Source: Lantana camara
Lineage: Eukaryota; Streptophyta; Magnoliopsida; Lamiales; Verbenaceae
Length of the DNA: 64,000 bases
Direction: 5' to 3'
Assembly (NCBI GenBank): GCA_037501455.1
Contig: CM074858.1
Location: 82,372,501 to 82,436,500, forward strand
Translations under genes and position numbers: made by a program
In this document: in pieces, positions 24,316-35,869 of the stretch
Layout: each line of letters begins with the position of its first letter
Numbering within the stretch: the first letter of the stretch is position 1
Notes under the pieces: model-generated
Database searches by the model: none
The model's input: only the letters and a program-made list of their open reading frames with translations
Told to the model about the DNA's origin: nothing

Positions 24316-24662
24316 AGGGAAATTCTACATTTTCCGGCTCATGCTACTAGTGCATGGGATCTTAGCTACAGGATTTTGTGCCCGATACGAAAGTGATAGC
24401 CACATCAATGAGATGGAGTTGGGAATCATGTATAGGATAAAATCTTGCCATGGTGGCCAATCCGGGACAGAGATAGGTTGTGGCAGCTGTATAGTTGGGG
24501 CAGGGCTCGTTATGAGGAGCTTTCTGATGTGCAGATGGAGCTCTTAGCTCAGATTCCCGATAAGCCGGATAACGAGTTTGAGGTCCTCCGCTTAACACGT
24601 TTTCAACCCGTTTTAACCCGTTTAACCCCATTTTCAATTTCGATTTTTGTGACAATTTCTCA
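24316..24662 (+). pseudogene. ATHILA ORF1-like protein, continuation
   Basis: After the AGGGA duplication the frame continues with an AWDLSYRIL-type stretch, shifts by one base, and reads CARYESDSHINEMELGIMYR (to about 24430). This fits the RILAxxIFxRxESxxxVxxxEL pattern of ATHILA ORF1 and confirms that X split one older gene. Later frames (RDRLWQLYSWGRARYEEL, about 24465-24520) may be its C-terminal region in another frame. From about 24590 to 24662 there are only repeats of AACCCGTTTTAACCCG that I cannot assign. Element A follows directly. Confidence 0.5.
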
Positions 24663-25630
24663 TATAACGCCCCACATGTTCAAATTATTCAAATACGCGC
24701 GCCACACGTGTGAGTTTGAGAGTTAGAACTGTTAAGCATGCTTAATTGAATTATGTGACTAAGTGGATTATGTGATTAATTGTCTAATTGCCTATGTGTT
24801 CATTTTAATTGCTATTTCATTTTAATTTCATTTGTATTCTAATATATGCATAATTTATACATTTCATCTTATAACATATTTTGTAATCTCATTCATTTAT
24901 GCAATTAATTATCAACATGCATTATATACGTATATACATTCATATATTCATGTTACACTAATACACTCACACATTCATTATATATGTATATAATAATAAG
25001 CACTAAGATAATTATATACATATTATATTTATAATATCTAATTTTATATGTATACACATTATATCTATACATATTTTACACACATATACATTATATCATG
25101 TAATTGCAAGACACACACACACAAACACACACAAAATCTCTAACACACACATTACACACACTCATCTTCACGCATTTGATCTTCAAGCAAGAGAAGGAAG
25201 AGAGGAAGGATCATTCATCAAGAGCACAAGCATCATCATCTCATCATCTTCATTCCTTTTCTCTTCATTTCAAGGTTGGTAATGGTTTATTGTGTGTGTG
25301 TTGTGTTGAGGAGTTAGGGTTTTGTAATTTGGATGTGTATTCTTGTTTCAAGCATGAGTATGTGGTCTTATGGGTGTATCTTATTGATTTGGAACATCAA
25401 CTTTGAGTATTGGATGAAAGTTGATCAAGTTGATATATTTGAGGGTTTCTTGATCGAATTTATGAGAATCAAAACATGTTTCCTTGGATTAAATGTGACC
25501 TAAATGATTTAGGTGAGTTATATGCATGTTATATGTTAGTTTTGAAGTGTTTATTTGCTTGGTTTGGTATGAGAGTGGCTTGGGAGCCAATTTCCGTGAA
25601 CCACCCTATTTTTCTCGTCCAGCGGCTTCC

Positions 25631-25751
25631 TAAACGCCCATTTGGCCATTTAGTTCATTTACCAAACGCCCGTTTCAGTTCCCAGAATTTTGACCCGAGA
25701 GCTCCCAAACGCCCGTTTGGGTTTCCAGGCTATTTTTCAAACGACCGTTTC
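25631..25751. repeat. Four AAACGCCCGTTT palindromes, 5' LTR of A
   Basis: Copies are TAAACGCCCATTTGG (25631), CAAACGCCCGTTTCA (25662), CCAAACGCCCGTTTGG (25705) and TCAAACGACCGTTTC (25737). The equivalent copies in the 3' LTR are at 32282-32401. Confidence 0.85.
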
Positions 25752-27372
25752 TTCCTCATATGTTTCGATTGACCTGATTTTTGAACCCATGGAAACCTCT
25801 TGAAGTCTAGAACACTTTCAATTGGAATCACCTCAATATCGTTTCTAGTTTGTGAGTTATAATCATTTTAATTGGGTGTCGCAACTTTATCGGAAATCTG
25901 CATTCACCCAACTTTGAGCTTACGCTATTTTCTCCTCGCTTTGAACCACGATACGAGCCATATATCATTTTAAAGTTATTTGTGTCTAATTTCATATCCA
26001 ACGAACAAAACTCAATTTCAGCCTCTAGAACTCAAGATATTCTTGTTTTACCACAGCTTGCGCATTTTCAAAAATTGTTCATTTTTGCCAAATTTCACCA
26101 AAACCCCTCATATTGCATTTCTTTCACTTCCTTGGCTCCCGTATGTGACTTGTATGAATTACATGCTTGCTTAATTGATAATTATGTTATTATTTGATAC
26201 TCTTTGATCTTTAATTGTTTAAAATTGATCGTTAACTCCGTGCCTTACATGAAATGAGTTCATTTGATTAAATGGCATGAATACATTACCTTTTTTAGTC
26301 TAATTGCATCTCTTATATGTTAATTGAATGTCACACATGTTATATCACCTCATACCGATGTCGTGCGTCTTATTTGGTCTCATATTGAGTCATTTTCTCA
26401 CGAGTACACATTGTTTCCCTTCTTCTACAGTTTATCTCCAGGGCGGAGATATCATGATCAAATAGGCACCCGGTATAACTCGTATCATTGTTTCGTCATC
26501 ATCCAGGTGAGGGTGTTTTCGTTCTAGTTATGTATCAAACCCTACAACCTTTTATGTCAAGTTTTAGCCAAAACCCTAATGTATATATATGTATTATTTT
26601 CAACGTGAAGTCATCGAGTAAATTATTATCGAGTAAATCACTTTCAAGGATTATGAAATGTGTTATGATATCTCATGACTTGATAATTTTTTTTTTTTTT
26701 GGCAAGATTATGCACATTGATCAAGCACATGTTATTGGGCCTCGGGGAAATGTGTGAATGGAGACCGGTTCGGCATCAAGCCAACTTATAGCTAAGCCAT
26801 TGCACAAAGTACCCATTGAGAATCTCTCACGCGACCGTGTAGTGTGGAAGGTGAGTTATTCTTGAGCCGATGGCTAACCCATCGAAGGAGCGGGTAGGAG
26901 TCATGAGCCCCCATCTCAATATTGTTATCACTAAATGGTTCAGTTCTGCAGGCCCGACCATTATGGAGGGAGAAGGTTGGAACTTATTTTCATGATTATA
27001 ATTATGTACATGTTATTATGGTTATGCACCGTGCGGGAAGGCCGGGACACGGATTGCCCAAACGCTCATGTCTCATGTTTATGTCTCGCGTGTATTATTA
27101 CGTATTGTATGATCACGTATTCAAAGTATTATGTCATGTTCATTGTACACGGTCGGAGTTTGGTTGGAGAATTGTGCACGCTCACTCGCGGAGCCATTAT
27201 GGTTAATCATGAATTGTGAACTGAAAGGATTTAATTTGAATTAGTCGTAAAATCTGAGCATTGTTTAGCTATTTTCTTGCCCTCCTTGGGAACTAACTTC
27301 GAATAAAACCTTACTCGGGATTCATAGCTTGCATGTGCATGTTTCTATATATATGTACAGCTCCTGCTCACT

Positions 27373-27735
27373 CAGTCTTCTAGAGGCTGACCCCTCTTTC
27401 CCACTTTTTCAGTTTCTTGCAGGTTTTGCTAGGCGGAGGTCGAATTTTAATTCTCTTATCGAGTCACTTGTACACTCGAGTCCCATTATACATTATTATG
27501 ATTTAATTATAATTCCTTTGTATATTTGGGCCTGTATGCCAATTATGAATTTTGATTATTGATTCGGGACAGGTTGCATGTTTAGTTGAACCCGTTGTTA
27601 GGATGCATGTTGGACTTTAATTATGTTACGGAATTATTGAGCTTATAGCCATTATTGAAAGTCATGCTTAATTATTGCTTCTGCACATTGTTTTGGCAGT
27701 GTGATTTATTTGGTACAGGGTTAGATTCTGCCTAG
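27373..27735 (+). other. Conserved LTR 3' module, 5' LTR of A
   Basis: The hairpin CAGTC-TTCTAGA-GGCTG (27373-27389) keeps its stem with one G.U pair. TTCTTGCAG|GT follows 33 bases later, then GCTAGGCGGA (27428) facing TCTGCCTAGC (27726), with one wobble. Confidence 0.6.
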
Positions 27736-27868
27736 CCAGGTCATTGTTTTTATTTGTCACCCGTTCGCCATGAGTCTGGTTCATGCTTGGACAATCCATT
27801 TCATGTGTGGACTAGACTTATGGTGCGAGGGATGTGGTGTCTATCGTCGTGGGTGCTACATCCTAAGG

Positions 27869-27881
27869 TGGTATTAGAGCC
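27869..27881 (+). other. Primer-binding site of A
   Basis: TGGTATTAGAGCC differs by one transition from TGGTATCAGAGCC and lies eight bases past the LTR end at 27860. Confidence 0.88.
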
Positions 27882-30800
27882 CGGTTGCAAAATCGGGGTC
27901 TCTAACGTCGTGTCATGTCAAGTTTAGGTCGAACGGCTTAGGAACAACCTGTCAACGTGCGCACCGCATTGATCATGAGCATGTATTGTTGGAAAACTTG
28001 ATGAATTATATGTTAAAATTTAAATTTTGTTGAACTACGTGTTGCATTTTGCATCCATACGTGTTTTTGGTGTTAATTATGTGACATATGCATACAATAA
28101 CTCGTATACATGTATACTTGAATTGAGTTGTGATTTATAGGTTGCTATCACAACATCAAACCATGGCCAAATTTTCACAATAACAACCGTATACTACAAG
28201 TATTCTTCATGGATATGGGTGATTTGAAGAAGGCTTCGGAGGTTAAGAAGAATTCGAGAAATTGGTGGTTCTAATGACAGAGTTATAGGTAAGGAGTTCA
28301 AGCTCGAAATAGGAATTAAATCATGCAAGAAGATGGTTATGGTTTAGGTAATGGTACGAGTGTGACTTTATAACTCCCAAATAAACACACATTCCTACCC
28401 CGCAAACGGAGTTAATCAACCGGGTTCAAGAGGCCCGTCTAACTCAAGGAAGAAGTGAAGGAAAGACCTTGAAGATATTAAGATTCAAGATTCAAATTTA
28501 TAATCAAGCTGAAGACCTTTAAGTAGTTTGAATTAAGGTCAAGTTGTGGAAGTGAAGAGCTAAGTCAAGATAATTCGGATTAAGATGGGATCAAGACTTG
28601 GGTTCGGGGTAAGAAAGAAGAGGATTTCTCGAGATTGAATTTATAATCAGGAATTTAGTTTGGGGTGAAGAAAAAAAAAAAGACTTTTGATATTGGAAGT
28701 CGGATCAAGGTGAACTAAGAGACCACCCAACTTTTGGGATTCATGAAGGGGACAAGCAAGATACTTGGATTGGCATTTAAGTCCAAGGTTCGGTGGAAGA
28801 TGAAGTTGCTTGTTCATTGGAACCCTTCAAAGTTAGAACAAGGAAGCTTTAGTCGGGATAGTAAGTACAGTAAAGAATTCGGGGACCCGTAATGTGGCAC
28901 AAGAGATACAAGGAAGAGAAGGGTTAGAGAAAGCCAATCAACCCAATGAGTATAACATCATGGAGGATATGGAACAACAAAGAGAAACGATAAAGAAAGA
29001 CAAAGAGCTTTTGGAAGGGAATTATATGCTCAAGTGTAAACTATAGGAGGACGAGTCATTCAACTAATTTAAATTCACAAGAGATAAGTCAAGGGGATTT
29101 GATCAAGAAGAATTTAGGTTCAACAATCATGAAATTTTGGACCATGGAGACATACACGTAAGTCGTTACAAGGAACTTTGAAGATTTGGAAGCCATGGGA
29201 AGGCAAGATACCCTAGTTGACATTTAATTTCGGTAATTTGATCGGAGTGGAACGAATAAGATTATATAATCATGGAAGGTGAGTTCGTTCACCCTTATGA
29301 ACTCACAAAGAAGGAAATGGGGAGAAGATTTAAGCTTTAATGTGTCGGGGTAAAAGAATTGGAGCTCAACAGGACATTTGGATTTTTGGGAATATGGATG
29401 GATACAAGAGGAATTAAGGAAATTTAGAAGACCGTGGGTAAACAACAGGCGATCAAAGAATTTGAGCACAAAGGACCAATTTGCCGAGCTAAAGATTGCC
29501 ACTACGGTGGAAGGTACTTGCATTCATGGCACGTGCTAATTTTAATCCCGCTTTATATTCATTTAATTGAAGTAATTTCCCCAAATGTGATGCATACTTT
29601 GATTGTCCCAAAATGTGCGACATGCATTAAACATTCTAACTCAACATGCATAGCTAAGTATTTCTTAAATAGAAAGTCTACTCAATCACGTTCATCAAAC
29701 ATCAGTCCTATCAAGCCGTGTGAGATCAAGAAAGGGAGATCTTGGGTTGCAATGATTTGAACAAAATGAGATCTTAAGGAGTTTTGGAATCGGAACTGGA
29801 GAATGAGAACGGGAAAAGTGGGTTATTATCCTTACCAATCACATTAAAGTGATTGTAAGTGAGATCATAGGACCGAGAAAGCAAAGCTGAAGGAGTTGGG
29901 GATCTTCTATCCCATGAACAATAGAACAAGTTCAAAGAATTGGGAATAGAGCTTTTAAGGGGGAGAGCCTGACCGGGGAATAAATTAAATCACAATCAAT
30001 CTCAATTGGGTCGCTTTGGCGGAACGATGGAAACTTAAGAGTTAATAGGTAACAAGGATTTGATAAAAGTGGTAAAAGATGAGATGGAAGTTCTAGCATT
30101 CGATGCAACCCCAAATCCGAAGAGGATGAAACTTCGAGAATAATGTCTAGGTATTATAGGAGATGAATGTATGGATACAAAGAAAGTTGAGATCTAAAGA
30201 GGACAAGATGGAGACAAGGATGATTGATGATAACCTCAGCTGCAAGATCAATACCATGATGGGGTCGAGAAGAAATTAGCAAGGATTAGTAAGGGAATAT
30301 ATTGGATAAGAAAAGTCAATTAAATTATCATATCTCAAAAAGGGACAAAGTGAGGTTTAATTCAACCGAGCGTTGGAAGTGGTAGAACTACGAGGCAATA
30401 CCTCACATGACCAATACAGGTTACCGGGTCGTCAGTTGTTTTCTACATGGAACTGGTAATATTTTTGGAATTTTGGATTTGAATTCAAGCTGTTTAAGAC
30501 TAATTCTAACATCCTAAAAGGCTGAATATAATCCGTAGTGAAGGATGAGTGGATTGGATTAAGATCAAGTGCCCACTCGAGAAGGGAACTTCAGACCGTA
30601 GGGTTTATGAGGAAAGAAAAGTTGATCGTGGAGTAAAACTCGTATGGACATTGAAGTGTAGAACACAGCGGGCATTTCAAGGTGTAACACTAAAGGTAGA
30701 GAGATCTCCAAGAGCAAATCGAGTGTTGAGTCAGATCACTACCATGGAAGATTCCCGATCAACGGTGAACGGTACATCAAGCATTCATGGTATATGCATA

Positions 30801-30960
30801 CACGTAACTTGACTTTAAATAATTTCATGATGATAAATGCTTTGATCGTTTGTTATATTAATTGTCGTTGTATGTTGATAATTGATGTATTTGCTAATTC
30901 CTGCCTGTTTCTTGTATGATTATTGCGTGAGTGTTATTTAATTGTTTCTCGTTGCTTGTT

Positions 30961-31064
30961 GAGAGATGGGGTTCTCTCGTTGTTTGTTTGAGAGACGGGG
31001 TTCTCTCGTTGCTAGTTTGAGAGACGGGGTTCTCTCTTTACTTATTTGAGAGACGGGGCTCTCT
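30961..31064 (+). repeat. Four hairpin units with an exact 29-bp period
   Basis: GAGAGACGGGGTTCTCTC (first copy ATGGGG for ACGGGG; last copy GGGGCTCTCT) starts at 30961, 30990, 31019 and 31048. Each unit can fold as GAGAG...CTCTC around a G-rich loop. The array lies about 240 bp before the 3' LTR of A. Confidence 0.9.
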
Positions 31065-31294
31065 TGTTGTTGTTTGCTACTTGTTTAGTTGCTCTTGCGA
31101 CGGTTTAGTTTTCGAGTGAGTAGTTCCGGTGAGTTAAGGGTCGTGACTCACAGCAATTGAAGGCCCTTTGTTGCTTCAAGACCTTTTCCGAACTAATCCT
31201 TGATAGGGAGTTGCTAACCCGCATGGGATGAACCCGGGAGAGTTGCTTATGAGTCCAGAACTCGAGGCGGTGGACCTAAGGACAGGTCCGTTTT

Positions 31295-31307
31295 AAGGGG
31301 GAGAGTT
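31295..31307 (+). other. Polypurine tract of A
   Basis: AAGGGGGAGAGTT ends directly at the 3' LTR start TGTAACGCCCC (31308). B has the very similar AAAGGGGAGAGGT. Confidence 0.85.
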
Positions 31308-32580
31308 TGTAACGCCCCGCATGTTCAAATTATTAAGGTACGCGGGCCACATGTGTGAGTTTGAGAGTTAGAACTGTTAAGCATGCTTAATTGAATTATC
31401 TGACTAAAGGGATTATGTGATTAATTATCTAATTGCCTATGTGTTCATTTTAATTGCTATTTCATTTTAATTTCATTTCAATTCATATTCTAATATATGC
31501 ATAATTTATACATTTCATCTTATAACATATTTTGTAATCTCATTCATTCATGCAATTAATTATCAACATGCATTATATACATATATACATTCATATATTC
31601 ATGTTACACTAATACACTCACACATTCATTATATATATATATAATAATAAGCACTAAGATAATTATATACATATTATATTTATAATATCTAACTTTATAT
31701 GTATACACATTATATCTATACATATTTTACACACATATACATTATATCATGTAATTACAAGACACACACACAAACACACACAAAATCTCTAACACACACA
31801 ATACACATACTCATCTTCACACATTTGATCTTCAAGCAAGAGAAGGAAGAGAGGAAGGATCATTCATCAAGAGCACAAGCATCATCATCTCATCATCTTC
31901 ATTCCTTTTCTCTTCATTTCAAGGTTGGTAATAGTTTATTGTGTGTGTGTGTTGTGTTGAGGAGTTAGGGTTTTGTAATTTGGATGTGTATTCTTGTTTC
32001 AAGCATGAGTATGTGGTCTTATGGGTGTATCTTATTGATTTGGAGCGCGAACTTTGAGTATTGGATGAAAGTTGATCAAGTTGATATATTTGAGGGTTTC
32101 TTGATTGAATTTATGAGAATCAAAACATGTTTCCTTGGATTAAATGTGGCCTAAATGATTTACGTGAGTTATATGCATGTTATATGTTAGTTTTGAAGTG
32201 TTTATTTGCTTGGTTTGGTATAAGAGTGGCCTGGGAGCCAATTTCCGCGAACCACCCTGTTTTTCTCGTCCAGCGGCTTCCTAAACGCCCGTTTGGCCAT
32301 TTAGTTCATTTACCAAATGCCCGTTTCACTTCCTAGAATTTTGACCCGAGAGCTCCCAAAAGCCCGTTAGGTTTCCAGACCATTTTTCAAACGGTCGTTT
32401 CTTCCTCATACGAACTCCGATTGACCTGATTTTTGAACCCACAAAAACATCTTAAAGTTTAGAACACTCTCCAATTGGAATAACCTCAATATCATTTCTA
32501 GTTTGTGAGTTATAATAATTTTAATTTGGTGTCGCTACTTTATCGGAAATCTGCATTCACCCAACTTTGAGCTTACGCTA
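31308..32580 (+). repeat. 3' LTR of A, first part
   Basis: It matches 24663-25927 of the 5' LTR. It ends at GCTTACGCTA, where the sequence passes into the 5'-truncated LTR of B. A palindrome cluster (32282-32401) is kept. Confidence 0.88.
32282..32401. repeat. Four AAACGCCCGTTT palindromes, 3' LTR of A
   Basis: Copies are TAAACGCCCGTTTGG, CAAATGCCCGTTTCA, CAAAAGCCCGTTAG and TCAAACGGTCGTTTC. The last one is the reverse complement, in its core, of the partner copy AAACGACCGTTT in the 5' LTR. Confidence 0.85.
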
Positions 32581-33203
32581 ATTTTTCTTTCTCCTAGCTT
32601 CCATAATCATCGATCATTGTCATCATCTCAAGAAGACAAGAGAAGCTCCAAGAAACCCTATTCTTGATCAACCAAACCTTGAGCTCAAGATCAACTCTCA
32701 TCCATTCTTCTTCCAAGGTAAGGAGAGATATGAAATCTCTTCATCCTCATGTATATTTTCATCCATAAGAAGTATGATTTATGTTAGAAATTCATGAGGG
32801 TTAGTGATGAGCATGAATAGTGAAATGAAAGCTTGAATCTTGCTAGGTGATCATCCATGGTTTAAATTGAGTATATTGTAAGAAATATGATCATTCCATC
32901 TCCTTGATTACTTCTATAAACATGAATTTGGTGTAAAGTGATTAAACCTTGAATTTCCATTAATGGAGTTCCAAGCTTTTTGCATGAAACATAAAGAGAG
33001 AATGAATGTTTCCAATGATTTTGAATGAATTTTTATGTGGGAGATGGAAATACATGTTTTTCCTAAGTTATTGTAATGATTTCATGCTAATTTCCATGAA
33101 TTATTGTTGGGTGTGGTTGTTGAGTTCGAATAGGGGTGTGTGTGTTTGTGTGTGTTCTTAGCGCGAGGAAGAAGAAGAAAACAGGGGAACCTCGCCTGAG
33201 CTT

Positions 33204-33412
33204 GTTAACGCACGTTAACTATTTTTGAACTAAAGGAGGTAACGCCCGTTACCCCCTTCCTTCCTGAAAATTTGAAGGCCTGTCTCCGTTAACGCCCATC
33301 ACCCCATTTTTGCCTGAAAAACGTTAACTCCTGTTAACCCCCTGGAGAAAGCTACTGTAACTTTTAACTCCCATTACCACTTTGAGCCTGGAATCTCTTA
33401 ACCCCCATTAAC
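33204..33412. repeat. Six GTTAACGCCCGTTAAC-type palindromes, 5' LTR of B
   Basis: Starts are near 33204, 33239, 33288, 33322, 33364 and 33398. The best are GTTAACGCACGTTAAC and GTAACGCCCGTTACC; later copies keep TTAAC...GTTA or ATTA arms. The 3' LTR set is at 56725-56933. Confidence 0.88.
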
Positions 33413-34594
33413 ACTGCAGAATGGAAATATTCAAGGGATGTTTGTGTAATTTCTAATACTTTGGTTTATGTTTCGTTTGGATCTTAATTACGTACTTAAT
33501 GTGTAATTTACTTAATTGAAGATATGTGAACACTTAATTATGAATTGCCTTGATACTTGAATGCATAATTCATTCAATTGTTCTCCATGTTACCTTTATT
33601 GAAGAGATTGTGATTTTATGATTATGAACGAATACGGTTCGGCCATATATTTATTAAATGGATCGTTTATGTGATTATGTAAACCTAATTGTATTTATGA
33701 TTTTTCATGGAATGATCGTTCACATGTCTTTAAACAATTAATTGTGCACAAGAACATTTCCATGATATGATATCATCTCTTATGCAATCATATCATATTC
33801 ATGATTTAGCCGTGCGTCTTATATGGTCATTTGAGTCTCTCTTCACCTTGTTTGCACAGATCCGGGTCCATTAGGAGGTGAGGACGAGCAGTGAAGCTCT
33901 TGCCTTTTCTTTTTGTCTTCGAAGGTGGGGTTTCTCTACTATTTAGTTAAACGACCTTATATACTCCCAATGTGTAAAGATTTCGGCCAAAATTATATTA
34001 TGTATATAGAGTTGTTATCAAGAGTCAAAGATTTCAACGTAAAGCCTTTCTTTTATGAATCCTACCGACTATTTTGGCGAGTATTGATTGATTGCACGAA
34101 TGGGGCCCTGGGACTTAGTACACGTGGGTAACCGGGGAAGCAAGGGCTGGCGGGGATCCTGTGTGCTAGTTCCACCAAACTACGGCGATACCGGCTCTCG
34201 CTAGGAGGTTAGCGGGGAATGGGAACCGGGCTTTTGGGGATTCATGTACCCCACTAGCCACAATGATTGAGGTGACCGGGCCTTGCAAACCGTCCACCGC
34301 CCGGAGGGAAAAGGTGTAAATGATCATGAATGTGCACAAAGAATTGTTATGCATGAAAAGATTGAATGAATGAATGTCTAATGAAATACAAAAGGTGTTG
34401 GTTGGAGATAATGCACGCCCACTCGCCGAGCCACGAAAGACCTAATTGAAAATTGATTGTTATAATCCCCTTTGATGATTTCTTTATCTCACCCGCTTAG
34501 GAAAATGTTTTGAAAACCTCATTTAGGATTATAACTTGCATGTGAATGTTTAACTACCGTCTTATATTATACATATGCCCTGTTTTATACCCAC

Positions 34595-34916
34595 CAGTCC
34601 CTCTTGGACTGAACCCGGATTGTTTTCAGTTGTTTTGTGCAGGTGTAAGGGAGCTTGGCGGGAATTCGAGTCGGTGTGTCTCGTATTTGTCTCAAGCTCT
34701 TAGATTTTGGGTCTTACGATTGCAACCTCATACTTTCGGTTATTGTATATGACTTATGACTTGGAGCGTATCTATTTTGGGCCGGGGTGGCATGTGAATA
34801 TTGTATATGATCTATTTTTCGGAGCTTGATGCTCGTTGTAAATGTTATATGACAATTATGCATCCGCTTTATTGTTTTACTCGGATTTTATGGTTTAAGG
34901 ATTAGTCCCGCCTAGC
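34595..34916 (+). other. Conserved LTR 3' module, 5' LTR of B
   Basis: The hairpin CAGTC-CCTCTTG-GACTG (34595-34611) is followed by TTTTGTGCAG|GT 31 bases later. GCTTGGCGGGA (34653) faces TCCCGCCTAGC (34906), with one mismatch. Confidence 0.6.
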
Positions 34917-35040
34917 ATAGAGGGTGTGTTTGTCCCCGTTCACCGTGATTTAGCTCGAGTATGAATCGTCCATTTCATATTCGGGTCGGGTCTCGGTGCG
35001 GGGGATGTGGTACCTCGTACTCAGGTGCTACATCCAAAAG

Positions 35041-35053
35041 TGGTGTCGGAGCC
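35041..35053 (+). other. Primer-binding site of B (degenerate)
   Basis: TGGTGTCGGAGCC differs from TGGTATCAGAGCC by two A-to-G transitions and lies eight bases past the LTR end. Confidence 0.8.
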
Positions 35054-35243
35054 TTGGTTGCAAAACCGGGCTCTAGCGTCGTGTAAGTCTGTCTAGGTTG
35101 TACGACTATAGGAATTACTTGTCAACGTGGTTCTTTTGCATCTCTTACGTGCGTATGTTTTAATTCTTGCATTTTGATTGAATTATTTTGCATTTCCATG
35201 CACGAACTAAACATAGCATGTATTTCAGTGTTTTATTTACAGT

Positions 35244-35298
35244 ATGCCTCCTCGAAGATATAGAGATCGATCTCCTGAACGGTACCCTCGCCATAATC
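35244..35298 (+). pseudogene. B Gag, first 18 codons
   Basis: ATG 35244 starts MPPRRYRDRSPERYPRHN and runs into the target duplication TAATC (35294-35298) of the C LTR pair. The same frame resumes after 43124 with RSPSPPPQQPPQAEAF. The arginine-rich opening matches the Gag start of Z. Confidence 0.85.
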
Positions 35299-35425
35299 TG
35301 TGTAGCACCCCAAGCGGTGGGCACCACACCCCCGCACTATAACCCGACACGTGTAACGAAACGAAGACTCCGCACACATGCCAAGTCATAGCGAACGGGA
35401 AAGAAAACAAAACTCCAGAGCCTAA

Positions 35426-35869
35426 GCTAGGCGGTATCTAACCCTGTACAAATAGAATAATGCAAAACAAGACAGCGAGGGCAGAACGAAAAGCCAACTT
35501 TTCGAAAACTTTTCATACATTAAACATACAATGGAGAACAGGCCAAAAATCATTACACGGGTTCAACTAATCCAGCCAACCTGTCCTATCCTGTCCCGAA
35601 CAATTACAAAACAAAACGGGTTCAACTATTCCCTGTCCTAACCTGTCCCGAAATTCCAAACATTCAAATCATACGTGCAACCTCCTCACAACATAACTTA
35701 TACAAAATTTACAAATTATAAATCAGAACAAAATACTTAACAAACTGAAACATGTAGACACAGACTCAAAAGACATGACACATCGCCGCCTAGCACGAAC
35801 TCCAATGCTAACCCAAACCGAAACCTGCACACTAAAAACATAACGGGGAGGGGTCAGTCCAAAGACTGA
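35426..35869 (-). other. Conserved LTR 3' module of C-left
   Basis: The hairpin CAGTC-TTTG-GACTG (35856-35869) is followed by GTGTGCAG|GT 29 bases later on the minus strand. GCTAGGCGGC (35785-35794) faces ACCGCCTAGC (35426-35435). Confidence 0.6.

Larger units (their letters stand above)
24663..27860 (+). repeat. 5' LTR of A (3.2 kb)
   Basis: It ends GGGTGCTACA and is followed by the primer site. AT-rich sequence with A/CA runs (24900-25130) precedes a leader-like segment (25140-25290) and a palindrome cluster (25631-25751). The 3' third carries the shared hairpin and dyad. Open frames up to 100 codons are not conserved with other LTRs. Confidence 0.88.
27861..31307 (+). other. Non-coding, purine-rich interior of A
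   Basis: I find no Gag, protease, RT, RNase H or integrase motif on either strand. The longest frame, 29434-29760, is not recognised. From about 28200 to 30600 the plus strand is strikingly purine-rich (many GAAGA, AAGAGG and GGAAG runs). A four-unit hairpin array lies at 30961-31064. Primer site and polypurine tract are both kept at the ends. Confidence 0.75.
32577..35032 (+). repeat. 5' LTR of B, missing its first 577 bp
   Basis: It matches 56067-58555. Homology begins at the shared GCTA at the junction with A and ends GGTGCTACA. It carries CCAAG|GTAAGG (donor-like, 32718), a palindrome cluster (33204-33412) and the shared 3' module. Confidence 0.9.

Noticed and set aside
24308..24547. 79-codon frame starting at 24308 as an independent gene
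   Set aside because: Its first codons are LTR X. The rest is the continuation of the ATHILA ORF1-like relic interrupted at 2290.
29434..29760. 108-codon frame in the interior of A
   Set aside because: No known motif. It is isolated in purine-rich DNA that lacks other coding signs.
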